From NCBI GenBank assembly GCA_958403905.1, contig CATXZD010000015.1, positions 1 to 59,589 on the forward strand: a DNA stretch of 59,589 bases, given 5' to 3'. Each line of letters starts with the position of its first letter. Position 1 is the stretch's first letter. The translations under genes were made by a program, and so were the position numbers. Positions 16,180 to 24,789 of the stretch are shown here, piece after piece. The notes under the pieces were generated by a model. It made no database searches, was not told where the DNA came from, and was given only the letters and a program-made list of their open reading frames with translations. This DNA comes from an uncultured Ruminococcus sp. (GTDB lineage: Bacteria; Bacillota; Clostridia; Oscillospirales; Acutalibacteraceae).

Positions 16180-16781
16180 TATATCTCATTCCTGCCTTCC
16201 AACGCCTTTGCAAGTGTGTATTCGTCTGCGTATTCAAGGTCACCGCCGACAGGTATTCCGTAGGCAAGTCGGGTTACCTTAACTCCCATTGGTTTTAATA
16301 GCTTTGAAATATACAGCGCAGTTGCATCACCCTCAACGGTCGGGTTTGTCGCCATTATAACCTCTTTTACTGTGTCATCGTACAATCTTTCAACAAGCTG
16401 TTTTATTGTAAGGTTATCGGGGCCCACGTCGTTAAGCGGAGAAATTGCGCCGTGAAGAACGTGATAAACCCCCTTGAACTCGTGGGTGTTCTCAACTGCC
16501 GTTGCTTCTCTCGGTGTTTCAACAACGCAAATTACCGAGTTATCCCTTAACGGGCTTGCACATACGGGACAAAGCTCCTTGTCGGTGAGGTTACAGCACT
16601 TACTACAATAATGTATTTTTGTATGGGCGTCAAGCACTGCGCCTGCAAGCTCCTCTGCTTGTGTTTTTGACAGATTGAGCACATAATATGCAAGGCGCTG
16701 TGCAGTTTTATGCCCGATTCCGGGCATTTTTTCAAATTGCTCCACAAGATTTTCAAGCGGAGCTACATTATACTGAGCCAT
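16179..16781 (-). CDS. recR: Recombination mediator protein RecR
   Basis: A 200-residue protein that works with RecF/RecO to load RecA on gapped DNA. It has the N-terminal helix-hairpin-helix (MPGIGHKTAQRLAYYVL), a Cys4 zinc finger (CSKCCNLTDKELCPVC), the Toprim segment starting SVICVVETPREATAVE and the C-terminal YGIPVGGDLEYADEYTLAKALEGR. Length is exactly that of the family. It follows ybaB by 2 bp and overlaps smpB by one base, the dnaX-ybaB-recR order seen across bacteria. Confidence 0.97.
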   Translation of the reverse strand: MAQYNVAPLENLVEQFEKMPGIGHKTAQRLAYYVLNLSKTQAEELAGAVLDAHTKIHYCSKCCNLTDKELCPVCASPLRDNSVICVVETPREATAVENTHEFKGVYHVLHGAISPLNDVGPDNLTIKQLVERLYDDTVKEVIMATNPTVEGDATALYISKLLKPMGVKVTRLAYGIPVGGDLEYADEYTLAKALEGRNEI

Positions 16782-16783
16782 AA

Positions 16784-17134
16784 TTAAAACATTCCGGGAA
16801 TGTTAAGTCCGCCGGAAATTGACTCCATTTTGTCCTCTTTTTCCTTTTGCGCTGCTCTTAATGCCTCATTAGCTGCAGCAATCACAAGATCGGACAGCAT
16901 TTCTACGTCCTCCGGGTCAACAACCTCAGGAGAAATCTCAACTTTTGTAAGCTCCATTTTACCTGTAACAGTTACTTTAACAGCTCCGCCGCCTGCTGTA
17001 GCATTATATTCTTTTACTTCAAGCTCTGCTGCTACTGTTTCCATATCGTCCTGCAATTTCTGAGCCTGACGTGCAAGCTGCTGAATGTTATTTGCTCCGC
17101 CGTTATTGTATCCTTTTGGTAATCTTGCTTTCAT
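16784..17134 (-). CDS. YbaB/EbfC nucleoid-associated protein
   Basis: A 116-residue small DNA-binding dimer. It has the family pattern NIQQLARQAQKLQDDMETVAAEL, the beta strands YNATAGGGAVKVTVTGKMELTKVEISPEVVDPEDVEMLSDLVIAAANEAL and the Met/Gly-rich C-terminus GGLNIPGMF. It lies 21 bp after dnaX and 2 bp before recR in the same operon. It probably coats DNA or tunes expression rather than acting as an enzyme. Confidence 0.95.
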   Translation of the reverse strand: MKARLPKGYNNGGANNIQQLARQAQKLQDDMETVAAELEVKEYNATAGGGAVKVTVTGKMELTKVEISPEVVDPEDVEMLSDLVIAAANEALRAAQKEKEDKMESISGGLNIPGMF

Positions 17135-17155
17135 AATATTAATTTCCTTTCAATT

Positions 17156-18892
17156 TTATTCTTCTGTTATTTTTATACCCGTACCCTCAAGACCGTTTTT
17201 TAAAACGTCAAGGGGGTCGATTTCTTTCTTTTTTTCTTCAACACGTTTATATGGCCCGAGTTTATATACTCTTCCCGTTGTTTCAAGAATTATCTTCCTG
17301 ATTTCCTCTCGCCTTGTGCCGTTTTTGAGAAGTTCAAACGCCATTTCGTTGCTTGTATCAATCAGCAGATAACTTCCGCTTACATATGCTGTTGAACCTG
17401 AAAATGCCGCAGCAATTGCCCTTGAAATAGGCTTCATATTGCTGACAACGTCCACCCACTCCGGAAACGGCTTAGCGTTTTTGTAAATATCATCAAGATT
17501 TGCAGGAGTTCTCGCTGCCTTTGATACCGGCGCAGTCGCAGGCTTGGCAACAGGCTCTTTTTGCGGCTCAGACTCTTGAACGGTTTTGGAAGAAGAAACA
17601 TCCTGCTTCGAAGTTGGCATAGGCTTTTCAACATCAGTTGTACTAATATCTAAAGTTTCTTCTTTCTTTGCAGGGAATGAATCAGTTTCGGAAACATTTG
17701 ATTTTTCTTCATTATCTTCCGAAACAGGCTCATAATTAATAGTTATTCCCTTTTTTACCGCCTTTTCAAGCGCAGAAACTCTCTGTGTGAGCGCCTCATA
17801 AGTACCGTCAAGCTCTGAACACGCAAGCTTTACCATAGCCATTTCAAGCTCGGTTCTGTCACCTGTTCCCTTTCCCATTCGCTGATAAGCACGTGATAAA
17901 ACGTCCATATAATAAACTATGTCAGCAAGTGAAAGGTAATCGGACTGCGTTTGTGCTTCCTCAAATTCATCTTCGGACATCACAAGAATATCCCTTGGAT
18001 TCCTGACAGATTTAATCAGCATAAGTGCTCTGAAATGCGCGACAAGCTCATCGCAAAGCCGAGCCATATCCTTTGATTCGCCGTAAAGCCTGTCAATTAT
18101 TTCAAGCGATTTTGCCGTGTTTTTATTTATTACGCAGTTTACAAGTTCATAAAGATATGTCTTTCTTGCAAGACCTGCGGCATTTCTGACAACATCTTCA
18201 TCAATATCGGAGCCAATTGCAATGCACCTGTCAAGCAGCGACAAACCATCACGCAATGCTCCGTCGGCAACCGATGCAATAAGCATTGCAGCAGAGTCAG
18301 AAAGCGTAACTTCTTCCTGTCGAGCAACAAAAAGAAGTCTGTCCGCAATTGCACGGGGCGGTATGCGGTGAAATTCAAATTTCTGACAACGTGAAAGAAT
18401 CGTCTGAGGTAGTTTATGAACCTCGGTTGTTGCAAGTATAAAAACAACGTGTTCAGGCGGTTCTTCAAGAGTTTTGAGCAGTGCATTAAATGCCTGTGTA
18501 GTAAGCATATGCACCTCGTCGATAATATAAACTCTGTATTTGCACTTTGCAGGCTTGAACTGAACCTCGTCAATAATCTGGCGGATATCATCAATGTTTC
18601 TATTAGACGCAGCGTCCATTTCAACAACGTCTAATATACTACCATCGTCAATTCCACGGCAAACTTCGCATTTGCCGCAAGGATTGCCGCCATGTACATC
18701 AAGGCAGTTTACTGCTTTGGCGAGAATTTTTGCACAAGAAGTTTTGCCCGTACCTCGAGAACCTGTAAAAAGGTAAGCGTGGTTAAGCCGCCCTGCGACA
18801 ATCTCGTTTTTCAAAGTAGTAGTGATATGCTCCTGTCCGGAAACATCATCAAAAGTCTGAGGTCGCCATTTGCGATACAACACCCTATACAA
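17156..18892 (-). CDS. dnaX: DNA polymerase III subunit gamma/tau
   Basis: A 578-residue clamp-loader ATPase. It has the YRKWRPQTFDDVSGQEHI start, Walker A GSRGTGKTS (about 44-52), a Cys4 zinc module (CLDVHGGNPCGKCEVC), YIIDEVHML as Walker B and ATTEVHKLPQTILSRCQKF with the arginine-finger region. A variable acidic linker (about 390-480, Glu/Ser/Pro-rich) leads to a C-terminal tau-like domain. It heads the dnaX-ybaB-recR-smpB operon; the SRP RNA gene lies just upstream on the same strand, an order common in Firmicutes. No A-run frameshift site for a gamma form was identified. Confidence 0.97.
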   Translation of the reverse strand: MYRVLYRKWRPQTFDDVSGQEHITTTLKNEIVAGRLNHAYLFTGSRGTGKTSCAKILAKAVNCLDVHGGNPCGKCEVCRGIDDGSILDVVEMDAASNRNIDDIRQIIDEVQFKPAKCKYRVYIIDEVHMLTTQAFNALLKTLEEPPEHVVFILATTEVHKLPQTILSRCQKFEFHRIPPRAIADRLLFVARQEEVTLSDSAAMLIASVADGALRDGLSLLDRCIAIGSDIDEDVVRNAAGLARKTYLYELVNCVINKNTAKSLEIIDRLYGESKDMARLCDELVAHFRALMLIKSVRNPRDILVMSEDEFEEAQTQSDYLSLADIVYYMDVLSRAYQRMGKGTGDRTELEMAMVKLACSELDGTYEALTQRVSALEKAVKKGITINYEPVSEDNEEKSNVSETDSFPAKKEETLDISTTDVEKPMPTSKQDVSSSKTVQESEPQKEPVAKPATAPVSKAARTPANLDDIYKNAKPFPEWVDVVSNMKPISRAIAAAFSGSTAYVSGSYLLIDTSNEMAFELLKNGTRREEIRKIILETTGRVYKLGPYKRVEEKKKEIDPLDVLKNGLEGTGIKITEE

Positions 18893-18960
18893 AAAATCAC
18901 CTCCGCATCAACAAAAAATGCAAGCCGTCAGCCGAAATAACGGCAATCGTACAAATAAGT

Positions 18961-19062
18961 AAGCGGCAGACTTACTGCATCGCATCAGAAATACTGCTTA
19001 ATGCTGCTCGGTTCCCCGCCTGACATGGTTCACAGACCCCAATCGCACAGGGCCTGCCGCTC
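18961..19062 (-). ncRNA. ffs: SRP RNA (4.5S-like, small form)
   Basis: The conserved domain IV apex is clear: GUGAACCAUGUCAGG, then GCGGGGAACCGAGCAGCA, the SRP54/Ffh binding loop. The ends are closed by GCGGCAG (19054-19060) and CUGCCGC (18963-18969), giving a ~100-nt hairpin without an Alu domain. It guides signal-peptide-bearing ribosomes to the membrane with Ffh. It lies about 70 bp upstream of dnaX. The transcript may begin farther up, near 19094, because the nearest good promoter is there. Confidence 0.92.
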
Positions 19063-19100
19063 ACTTAATTGCACGCAATGACTTCTTGCAATTCTTGATT

Positions 19101-19129
19101 ATTATAGCACACATTGATAAGAAAATCAA
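19101..19129 (-). promoter_or_regulatory. Promoter for SRP RNA / dnaX operon
   Basis: TTGATT (19124-19129), a 17-bp spacer and TATAAT (19101-19106). The predicted start is near 19094, about 30 nt before the closed SRP RNA helix, so 5' processing is likely. Confidence 0.75.
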
Positions 19130-19171
19130 TAGCTTTTTGTTCTGTTTTGCAGCCGCAATTAAAATAAAAAA

Positions 19172-19202
19172 TCACAAAAGCGTTGCAGTTTTCTGCAACG
19201 CC
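19172..19202 (-). terminator. Terminator of the 19242-20297 gene
   Basis: GGCGTTGCAG and CTGCAACGC form a perfect GC-rich hairpin (about 19180-19202). On the minus strand it is followed by TTTTGTGATTTTTTATTTT. Confidence 0.8.
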
Positions 19203-19241
19203 TAATTTGTGAATATAAAGCTGCGAATAATCAGTAACGAA

Positions 19242-20297
19242 TTATTCCTCTCTCTTCTTTCTTGCAAGGAAAGCTACACCTGCAGCTGAAAGCATAAGTC
19301 CGCCGAATACATAGAAGATTGTTGTTTCCTGACCGGATTTAACTGAACCTGTGCCTGAACCTGAGCTTGAACCTGAACCGGTTGAACCGCCGTTCGAGCT
19401 TGAACCGCCGCCAAGGTTGCTGGTTGTACCGCCAGCCTTAACTTCTGAAAGCTGTTTTGTATCAGTCTTTTTACCTGTGGTGGGGTCTGTGCACTTAGAG
19501 AGAATATCTTCAATTGCTTTAACCTTAGCGTCATCATCAGTTACTCTTGCCTTAACAACGCCCATTACATCAACGGGGCTAACCTTAAGAGTATCAAGAA
19601 GATTCTGAGTAAGATCTGTCTTAGCAGGGTCATTGTAGTAAGCCATGAGGTATGTAGCAAGAAGTGTTACGTCATTTTCGCCTTCGGGGAATGCAGAACC
19701 AACGATGTTACCTGTTGAAGTAATTTTTCTTTCAGGACCGCAGTCGGGGTTGTTCTCCCAAACAGCTACATTTGCCTTTTTCTCTGAATCTTCAGGGTTT
19801 TCAATCTGCTCACCTGTGCAATACATTGTATCGCCGATGCAAGCACCGCTCATAATTGCGTTATAAGTCTGCATACCTGTGTTAGATGAGAAGATAACGC
19901 AGTAAACTTTTCCGTCAGAAGGACTGATTGTATTTTTTGTCTTTGAAAGGTCATATGTAGCAATACCTGTTTCCTTATCAAGAGTACACTGCTCAGCCTT
20001 TGTCTGCCACTCGGGCCATGTACCTGAACCGTCAGCTCTCCAGATATGGCAGTAGAACTTCTTGTTTGTGTCGAGGTTCCAACCTGACTTTTTAGCGTCA
20101 AACTTAACTACGCTGCCTGCGCCAACTGTGTCTGAAGCAGTGTCAGCGCCTACTTCTGATGAATTATCTGCTGAAACAACTGCTGAATCTTCAGCGCCTA
20201 CTGTATCAGCTTCAACTTCTGCTGCGCTTGCTGTAACTGCTGCTGTACCAACCATCATTGTTGCAGCAATTGCAAGGCTTGCTATTTTCTTGAACAT
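19242..20297 (-). CDS. Secreted, C-terminally anchored surface protein
   Basis: A 351-residue protein with a signal peptide (MFKKIASLAIAATMMVGTAAVTASA). A Trp/Tyr-containing beta domain follows (about 60-195: KKFYCHIWRADGSGTWPEWQTKAEQCTLDKETG), then a helical segment (about 205-285), a Gly/Ser-rich linker and a C-terminal anchor (hydrophobic TTIFYVFGGLMLSAAGVAFLA then RKKREE). The beta domain recalls starch-binding modules in aromatic content, but the match is weak. The anchor resembles sortase-type tails without a clear LPxTG; SGQET lies at the expected place. Strong GGAGGAG ribosome site and consensus promoter; monocistronic, probably abundant. Confidence 0.7.
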   Translation of the reverse strand: MFKKIASLAIAATMMVGTAAVTASAAEVEADTVGAEDSAVVSADNSSEVGADTASDTVGAGSVVKFDAKKSGWNLDTNKKFYCHIWRADGSGTWPEWQTKAEQCTLDKETGIATYDLSKTKNTISPSDGKVYCVIFSSNTGMQTYNAIMSGACIGDTMYCTGEQIENPEDSEKKANVAVWENNPDCGPERKITSTGNIVGSAFPEGENDVTLLATYLMAYYNDPAKTDLTQNLLDTLKVSPVDVMGVVKARVTDDDAKVKAIEDILSKCTDPTTGKKTDTKQLSEVKAGGTTSNLGGGSSSNGGSTGSGSSSGSGTGSVKSGQETTIFYVFGGLMLSAAGVAFLARKKREE

Positions 20298-20357
20298 TTT
20301 AATCTCCTCCTAAATTGTTCGTAAACTTAGAGATACACATAATATCTCAGTAAAGTT

Positions 20358-20386
20358 ATTATACAATAAATGTAACAAAACTTCAA
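20358..20386 (-). promoter_or_regulatory. Promoter for the 19242-20297 surface protein
   Basis: TTGAAG (20381-20386), a 17-bp spacer and TATAAT (20358-20363), about 60 bp upstream of the ATG. Confidence 0.75.
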
Positions 20387-20499
20387 TACTTTTGATTTAA
20401 TTGTAACATCATTAATTGCACAAGATTTTGATTGTTGATTTGTTAGTTTTTCACAATTTCTATTATTATTAATTCAATTTTAAAAAATTAATATCATAA

Positions 20500-23133
20500 T
20501 TATTTAAGAAGTGAATATACTGTATCTTTTACGGTAGAAAGCGCATATTCAACTTTTTCGGGGTCCTTTGCGCCTGCCATAGCCATATCAGGCTTTCCGC
20601 CGCCGTTGCCGCCTGCTGCCTGTGCAACTGCTTTAACAATTTTTCCTGCATTTGCACCAAGTGAAAGAGCCTCTTTACCGCAAGCAGCTGCAAAAGTTAC
20701 TTTCCCGTCGTTCACCGCTGCAAGCACAATAACAACCTTGGGCGCGCTGTCTTTTGCACGCTCACACATTGTGCGCAGTACGTCTGCATTTGCATTATCA
20801 ACCTTCGAAGCAACAACTCTTACGCCGTTTTCAATCTCTGTGCCTGCAAAAAGCTCTGAAAGCTGTGCAACTGCAAGCTTTGAATTAAGCTCATTAATCT
20901 CTTTTTGCTGACCCTTAATAAGAATTTCTGCCTTTTGTGCGCCCTCAACTACTGCTTTTGGATTTGAAATTTTAAGTGCCGAGCATACACCCATAATAGT
21001 GCCGTTCATAATGTTGATATAATTCAAGACACCGTTACCGGTTAAAGCTTCAATTCTTCTTACACCTGCGGCAACAGAACCCTCCTGACGGATTTTAAAA
21101 AGTCCGAGATTGGAAGTATTCTTTGCGTGGGTGCCGCCGCAGAATTCAATTGAAAAATCATCTGCGCTTACAACACGCACTACATCGCCGTACTTTTCAC
21201 CGAACAGAGCCATTGCGCCGAGTTTTTTGGCTTCTTCAATCGGCATTTCACGGGTCTGAACCTCAATAGCTTCAAAAATCTTTTTATTTACAAGGTTTTC
21301 AACCTCAATAAGTTCCTTTGCGGTCATAGCCTCAAAGTGAGTGAAGTCAAAACGGAAGTATGCGTCTGTAACAAGCTGACCTGCCTGCTGAACATGGTTG
21401 CCGAGAACCTCACGAAGCGCTGATTGTAAAAGGTGAGCGGCAGTGTGGTTTCTTGTAATATCGGCACGGCGCTCGCCGTCAACTGATGAGCTTACCTTTG
21501 AGCCGACTGAAACGCTTCCGCTTTGCACCGTGCAGGCATGAAGGAAAATACTGCCCGACGGATCTTTTGTTGTATCGTCAACATCGGCAGTGAAGCTTCC
21601 GCTTTCAAGCAAGCCCGTATCTCCGATCTGTCCGCCGCTTTCAGCATAGAACGGAGTTTTATCGAGCACGATAACTGCGCTTTCACCTTCGGTTACGCTG
21701 TCAACTCTTTCACCGTCACGAACAATTGCAAGGACTGTTGAATCACAGGAAAGCTCGCTGTAGCCGACAAAGTCGGTTTTTGCAACATCGGAAAGGTCTG
21801 TTGTATCGGAAATCCATGCGTCTGCACCTGCGTTTTTGCGAGCGTCACGAGAACGTTTTTTCTGCTCTTTTAAAAGCTCATAAAAACGGTCAACATTAAC
21901 TTCAATACCTTTTTCAGAGAGGATTTCTCTTGTTAAATCAATCGGGAAACCGTAGGTATCATTGAGCTTGAATGCATCTTCACCGCTTAATGTTTTGATT
22001 TCATCGTCCTCCATAATACTCTGGAGCATTTTAAATCCCTGGTCGATTGTCTTGGCAAAACTTTCCTCTTCAACCTTGATAACCTTTGTGATAAACTCCT
22101 CTTTTTCCTTTAACTCGGGATAAGCTGTAAGGTTTTCCTTAATTACCGTGTCACATACCTTATAGAGGAACGGCTCTTTATATCCGAGAAGTCTGCCGTG
22201 ACGTGCGGCACGTCTTAAAAGTCTGCGGAGCACATAGCCCTTACCTTCATTTGAAGGCATAACGCCGTCGCCGATCATAAATGTAGTACTGCGGATATGG
22301 TCGGTGATTACACGAAGCGAAACGTCGCTCTTTTCGTCTTTGCCATACTCAACTCCGGTAATCTGAGAAATGTGCTTCATAATATTTTGAATAGTGTCAA
22401 CAAGGAAAAGATTATCAACGCCCTGCATTACGCACGCAAGACGTTCAAGTCCCATACCTGTATCAATATTGGGATGGTCAAGAGGTGTATAGTTGCCGTT
22501 GCCGTCGTTTTCAAACTGTGTGAACACAAGGTTCCATACTTCGACGAATCTGTCACACTCACAGCCAACGCCGCAGTCGGGACTTCCGCAGCCATTGTCC
22601 TCGCCTCTGTCAAAGTAAATTTCAGAACAGGGACCGCAGGGACCTGAACCGTGTTCCCAGAAGTTGTCCTCTTTGCCGAGTCTGACCATGTGCGACGGGT
22701 CAACGCCTACTTCTTCTGTCCAAATTTTGTAGGCCTCGTCGTCGTCCTGATAAATTGAAACATAAAGCTTATCAACAGGCATTTCGAGAACCTCTGTAAA
22801 AAACTCCCATGCCCAAGCCGTTGCTTCGTGCTTGAAGTAATCACCGAACGAGAAGTTGCCGAGCATCTCAAAGAATGTGCCGTGACGAGCAGTAATTCCG
22901 ACACGCTCAATATCGGGTGTGCGGATACATTTCTGGCAGGTTGTCACACGCTTTCGGGGCGGCGTGATTTCGCCTGTAAAATACTTTTTCATTGGAGCCA
23001 TACCGCTGTTGATAAGCAAAAGGCTGTTGTCATCTTTCGGAACAAGAGAAAAGCTGGGAAGTCTTAAGCAGCCCTTTGATTCAAAGAACGAAAGGAATTT
23101 TTCTCTTAGTTCATTAAGTCCTGTCCATTGCAT
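20500..23133 (-). CDS. alaS: Alanine-tRNA ligase
   Basis: An 877-residue alanyl-tRNA synthetase, full length. The class II catalytic core starts GLNELREKFLSFFESKGCLRLPSFSLVP with motif 2 region TTCQKCIRTPDIERVG and RHGTFFEMLGNFSFGDYFK. The editing domain has HTAAHLLQSALREVLG and CGGTHAKNTSNLGLFKI (zinc-binding HxxxH and C..H). The C-terminal C-Ala domain has GGNGGGKPDMAMAGA. An alanine-type T-box leader precedes it, so expression rises when uncharged tRNA-Ala accumulates. Confidence 0.98.
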   Translation of the reverse strand: MQWTGLNELREKFLSFFESKGCLRLPSFSLVPKDDNSLLLINSGMAPMKKYFTGEITPPRKRVTTCQKCIRTPDIERVGITARHGTFFEMLGNFSFGDYFKHEATAWAWEFFTEVLEMPVDKLYVSIYQDDDEAYKIWTEEVGVDPSHMVRLGKEDNFWEHGSGPCGPCSEIYFDRGEDNGCGSPDCGVGCECDRFVEVWNLVFTQFENDGNGNYTPLDHPNIDTGMGLERLACVMQGVDNLFLVDTIQNIMKHISQITGVEYGKDEKSDVSLRVITDHIRSTTFMIGDGVMPSNEGKGYVLRRLLRRAARHGRLLGYKEPFLYKVCDTVIKENLTAYPELKEKEEFITKVIKVEEESFAKTIDQGFKMLQSIMEDDEIKTLSGEDAFKLNDTYGFPIDLTREILSEKGIEVNVDRFYELLKEQKKRSRDARKNAGADAWISDTTDLSDVAKTDFVGYSELSCDSTVLAIVRDGERVDSVTEGESAVIVLDKTPFYAESGGQIGDTGLLESGSFTADVDDTTKDPSGSIFLHACTVQSGSVSVGSKVSSSVDGERRADITRNHTAAHLLQSALREVLGNHVQQAGQLVTDAYFRFDFTHFEAMTAKELIEVENLVNKKIFEAIEVQTREMPIEEAKKLGAMALFGEKYGDVVRVVSADDFSIEFCGGTHAKNTSNLGLFKIRQEGSVAAGVRRIEALTGNGVLNYINIMNGTIMGVCSALKISNPKAVVEGAQKAEILIKGQQKEINELNSKLAVAQLSELFAGTEIENGVRVVASKVDNANADVLRTMCERAKDSAPKVVIVLAAVNDGKVTFAAACGKEALSLGANAGKIVKAVAQAAGGNGGGKPDMAMAGAKDPEKVEYALSTVKDTVYSLLK

Positions 23134-23185
23134 AATATACTCTCCTTTTTATTTTTGAGCGGAACATACCACTCACAACAGTTTT

Positions 23186-23435
23186 AAAAAAATAAAAACT
23201 GCCCCATATAAAATATGGGACAGGAAATTCCTGCGGTACCACCCAAATTGACGCTGTGCGTCCGCTTTGAGTAATCATCGGATTACAAGCCCTTAACGCA
23301 GGCATACGCTGTGCTTAATCACACAGAGCTCAGGGGCAGCCTGCCGAATTTTCACCTGAAGCTTTGCACCTGCCAGCTTCTCTCTGAAAGGATTCAAAAC
23401 GACTCATCCCGTCATTGCCGAATAAAATTATTTTC
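23186..23435 (-). promoter_or_regulatory. T-box riboswitch controlling alaS
   Basis: The ~250-nt leader contains the diagnostic GGGTGGTACCGC T-box core (complement of about 23232-23250), preceded by a long stem I region. A competing terminator hairpin GTCCCATAT/ATATGGGGC followed by a long T-run lies at about 23186-23222. Uncharged tRNA-Ala would pair with the T-box bulge and favour the antiterminator. GCU/GCC alanine triplets occur in the likely specifier region (near 23335-23345), but the exact specifier was not fixed. Confidence 0.93.
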
Positions 23436-23441
23436 TAATAA

Positions 23442-23470
23442 ATTATATGACTGTTTTATTCAGTTGTCAA
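23442..23470 (-). promoter_or_regulatory. Consensus promoter of the alaS leader
   Basis: TTGACA (23465-23470), 17 bp and TATAAT (23442-23447): a perfect sigma-A consensus, placing the start of the T-box leader near 23435. Confidence 0.85.
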
Positions 23471-23562
23471 CAGTTTTTTATTATTTATACAAACAGTCAA
23501 ACCGTTTTCCGATAAGCTCCGACTTAACGGGTTTTAACATAATGAATAAAATTAAAATCAAT

Positions 23563-24789
23563 TTAACTATTGCGCTTTTTTCTGATTACCGAGCCGGTAG
23601 GAATCGGCTTATCGGACTGCATATAAAGTCTTTGAGTAGGGTGCGGTGCGCTGTCAACAAACTCTCCGTCCTCGTTTTTAAGTGAAATACAATTGACATT
23701 AAACGGAATACCGCTTGGCGGAAGCACATCAAGAGTATCGCCGACAAGGAACTTGTTTCGCTGTGAAATGAGCGAAGTTACTTCATCAATAGATTTTTCA
23801 CACACTGCAACGGCATCGTAATGGCGGATATAACCCCCGTTGCCCGTAACCTGTCCCGGCTCATGATTGAAATAAAATCCTGTGTTATACTCCCTGTGGC
23901 TGATTTTCTCAAGTTCTTCCCTAATCCACGGCTTAAGCCTGTAATTCTCAGACATATTTTCAAAATAATCATCTACTGCGTGGCGATAAGCATTTGTAGT
24001 TACCGCCGTGTAGTATGCAGATTTTGCTCTGCCTTCAATTTTAAAGCTCGAAACGCCTGCTTTTACAAGCTCGGGAATGTGCTCTATCATACACAAGTCT
24101 CTTGAATTGTAAAGATATGTCCCGTCAGAGGTTTCTTCAACGGGGAAATACTGCCCCTCTCTGTTTTCTTCAAAGAGGTGATATTTCCAACGGCAGGGCT
24201 GGGCGCAGTCGCCGTGATTTGCATCCCTGCCTGTCATATAGCTTGAAATAAGACATCTGCCCGAAAACGAAACGCACATTGCTCCGTGAACAAAGCACTC
24301 TATTTCAAGCTCGGGCGGAATTTTTGCACGCATTTCGGCAATTTCGTCAAGCGGAATTTCTCTTGCAAGCACAACCCTTGACGCTCCCATATTGTACAAC
24401 ATATTAGCCGTTGCATAGTTTGTAACGCCTGCCTGTGTTGAAATATGACGAGCTACCTTTGGAGCATAACGCTTTGCTGCCTCAAAAACACCGAGATCGG
24501 CAATAATTAGAGCGTCTACTCCGCATTCCTGCGCATATGCTAAAAAATCAGGGAGAAATTCAAGCTCTTTATTGCGAGGCAGCACATTGCAGGTAACGTG
24601 AATTTTTTTGCCCATATCGTGTGCCTTTTCGCACGCAAGCTTTAGCTGTGCGTTATCAAAATTTTGCGGAGCAGACCTCATTCCGAACATTTTTCCTGCA
24701 AGAAAAACTGCGTCTGCGCCAAATTTCAGCGCTGAATCAAGGCACTCCATATCGCCTGCCGGCGACAAAATTTCAGGTTTACTTATCAT
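23563..24789 (-). CDS. Peptidase U32 family protein
   Basis: A 408-residue U32 family protein. It has the family signature ECFVHGAMCVSFSGRCLISS (about 164-183), a TIM-barrel-like N-terminus (PEILSPAGDMECLDSALKFGADAVFLAG) and the later Cys-containing stretch NHGDCAQPCRWKYHL. Members were first called collagenases, but several (TrhP/RlhA type) are now tied to RNA hydroxylation, which is a better guess here. It overlaps mltG by 4 bp (ATGA-type), in the mltG-cyclo-ligase run. A C-terminal beta domain (TLDVLPPSGIPFNV) is present, giving a full-length protein. Confidence 0.92.
   Translation of the reverse strand: MISKPEILSPAGDMECLDSALKFGADAVFLAGKMFGMRSAPQNFDNAQLKLACEKAHDMGKKIHVTCNVLPRNKELEFLPDFLAYAQECGVDALIIADLGVFEAAKRYAPKVARHISTQAGVTNYATANMLYNMGASRVVLAREIPLDEIAEMRAKIPPELEIECFVHGAMCVSFSGRCLISSYMTGRDANHGDCAQPCRWKYHLFEENREGQYFPVEETSDGTYLYNSRDLCMIEHIPELVKAGVSSFKIEGRAKSAYYTAVTTNAYRHAVDDYFENMSENYRLKPWIREELEKISHREYNTGFYFNHEPGQVTGNGGYIRHYDAVAVCEKSIDEVTSLISQRNKFLVGDTLDVLPPSGIPFNVNCISLKNEDGEFVDSAPHPTQRLYMQSDKPIPTGSVIRKKRNS

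Noticed and set aside
17085..17372. Plus-strand frame across ybaB/dnaX ends
   Set aside because: It is antisense to two clearly conserved genes and has no ribosome site.
18139..18627. 162-codon minus-strand frame inside dnaX
   Set aside because: It is an out-of-frame shadow of conserved dnaX sequence.
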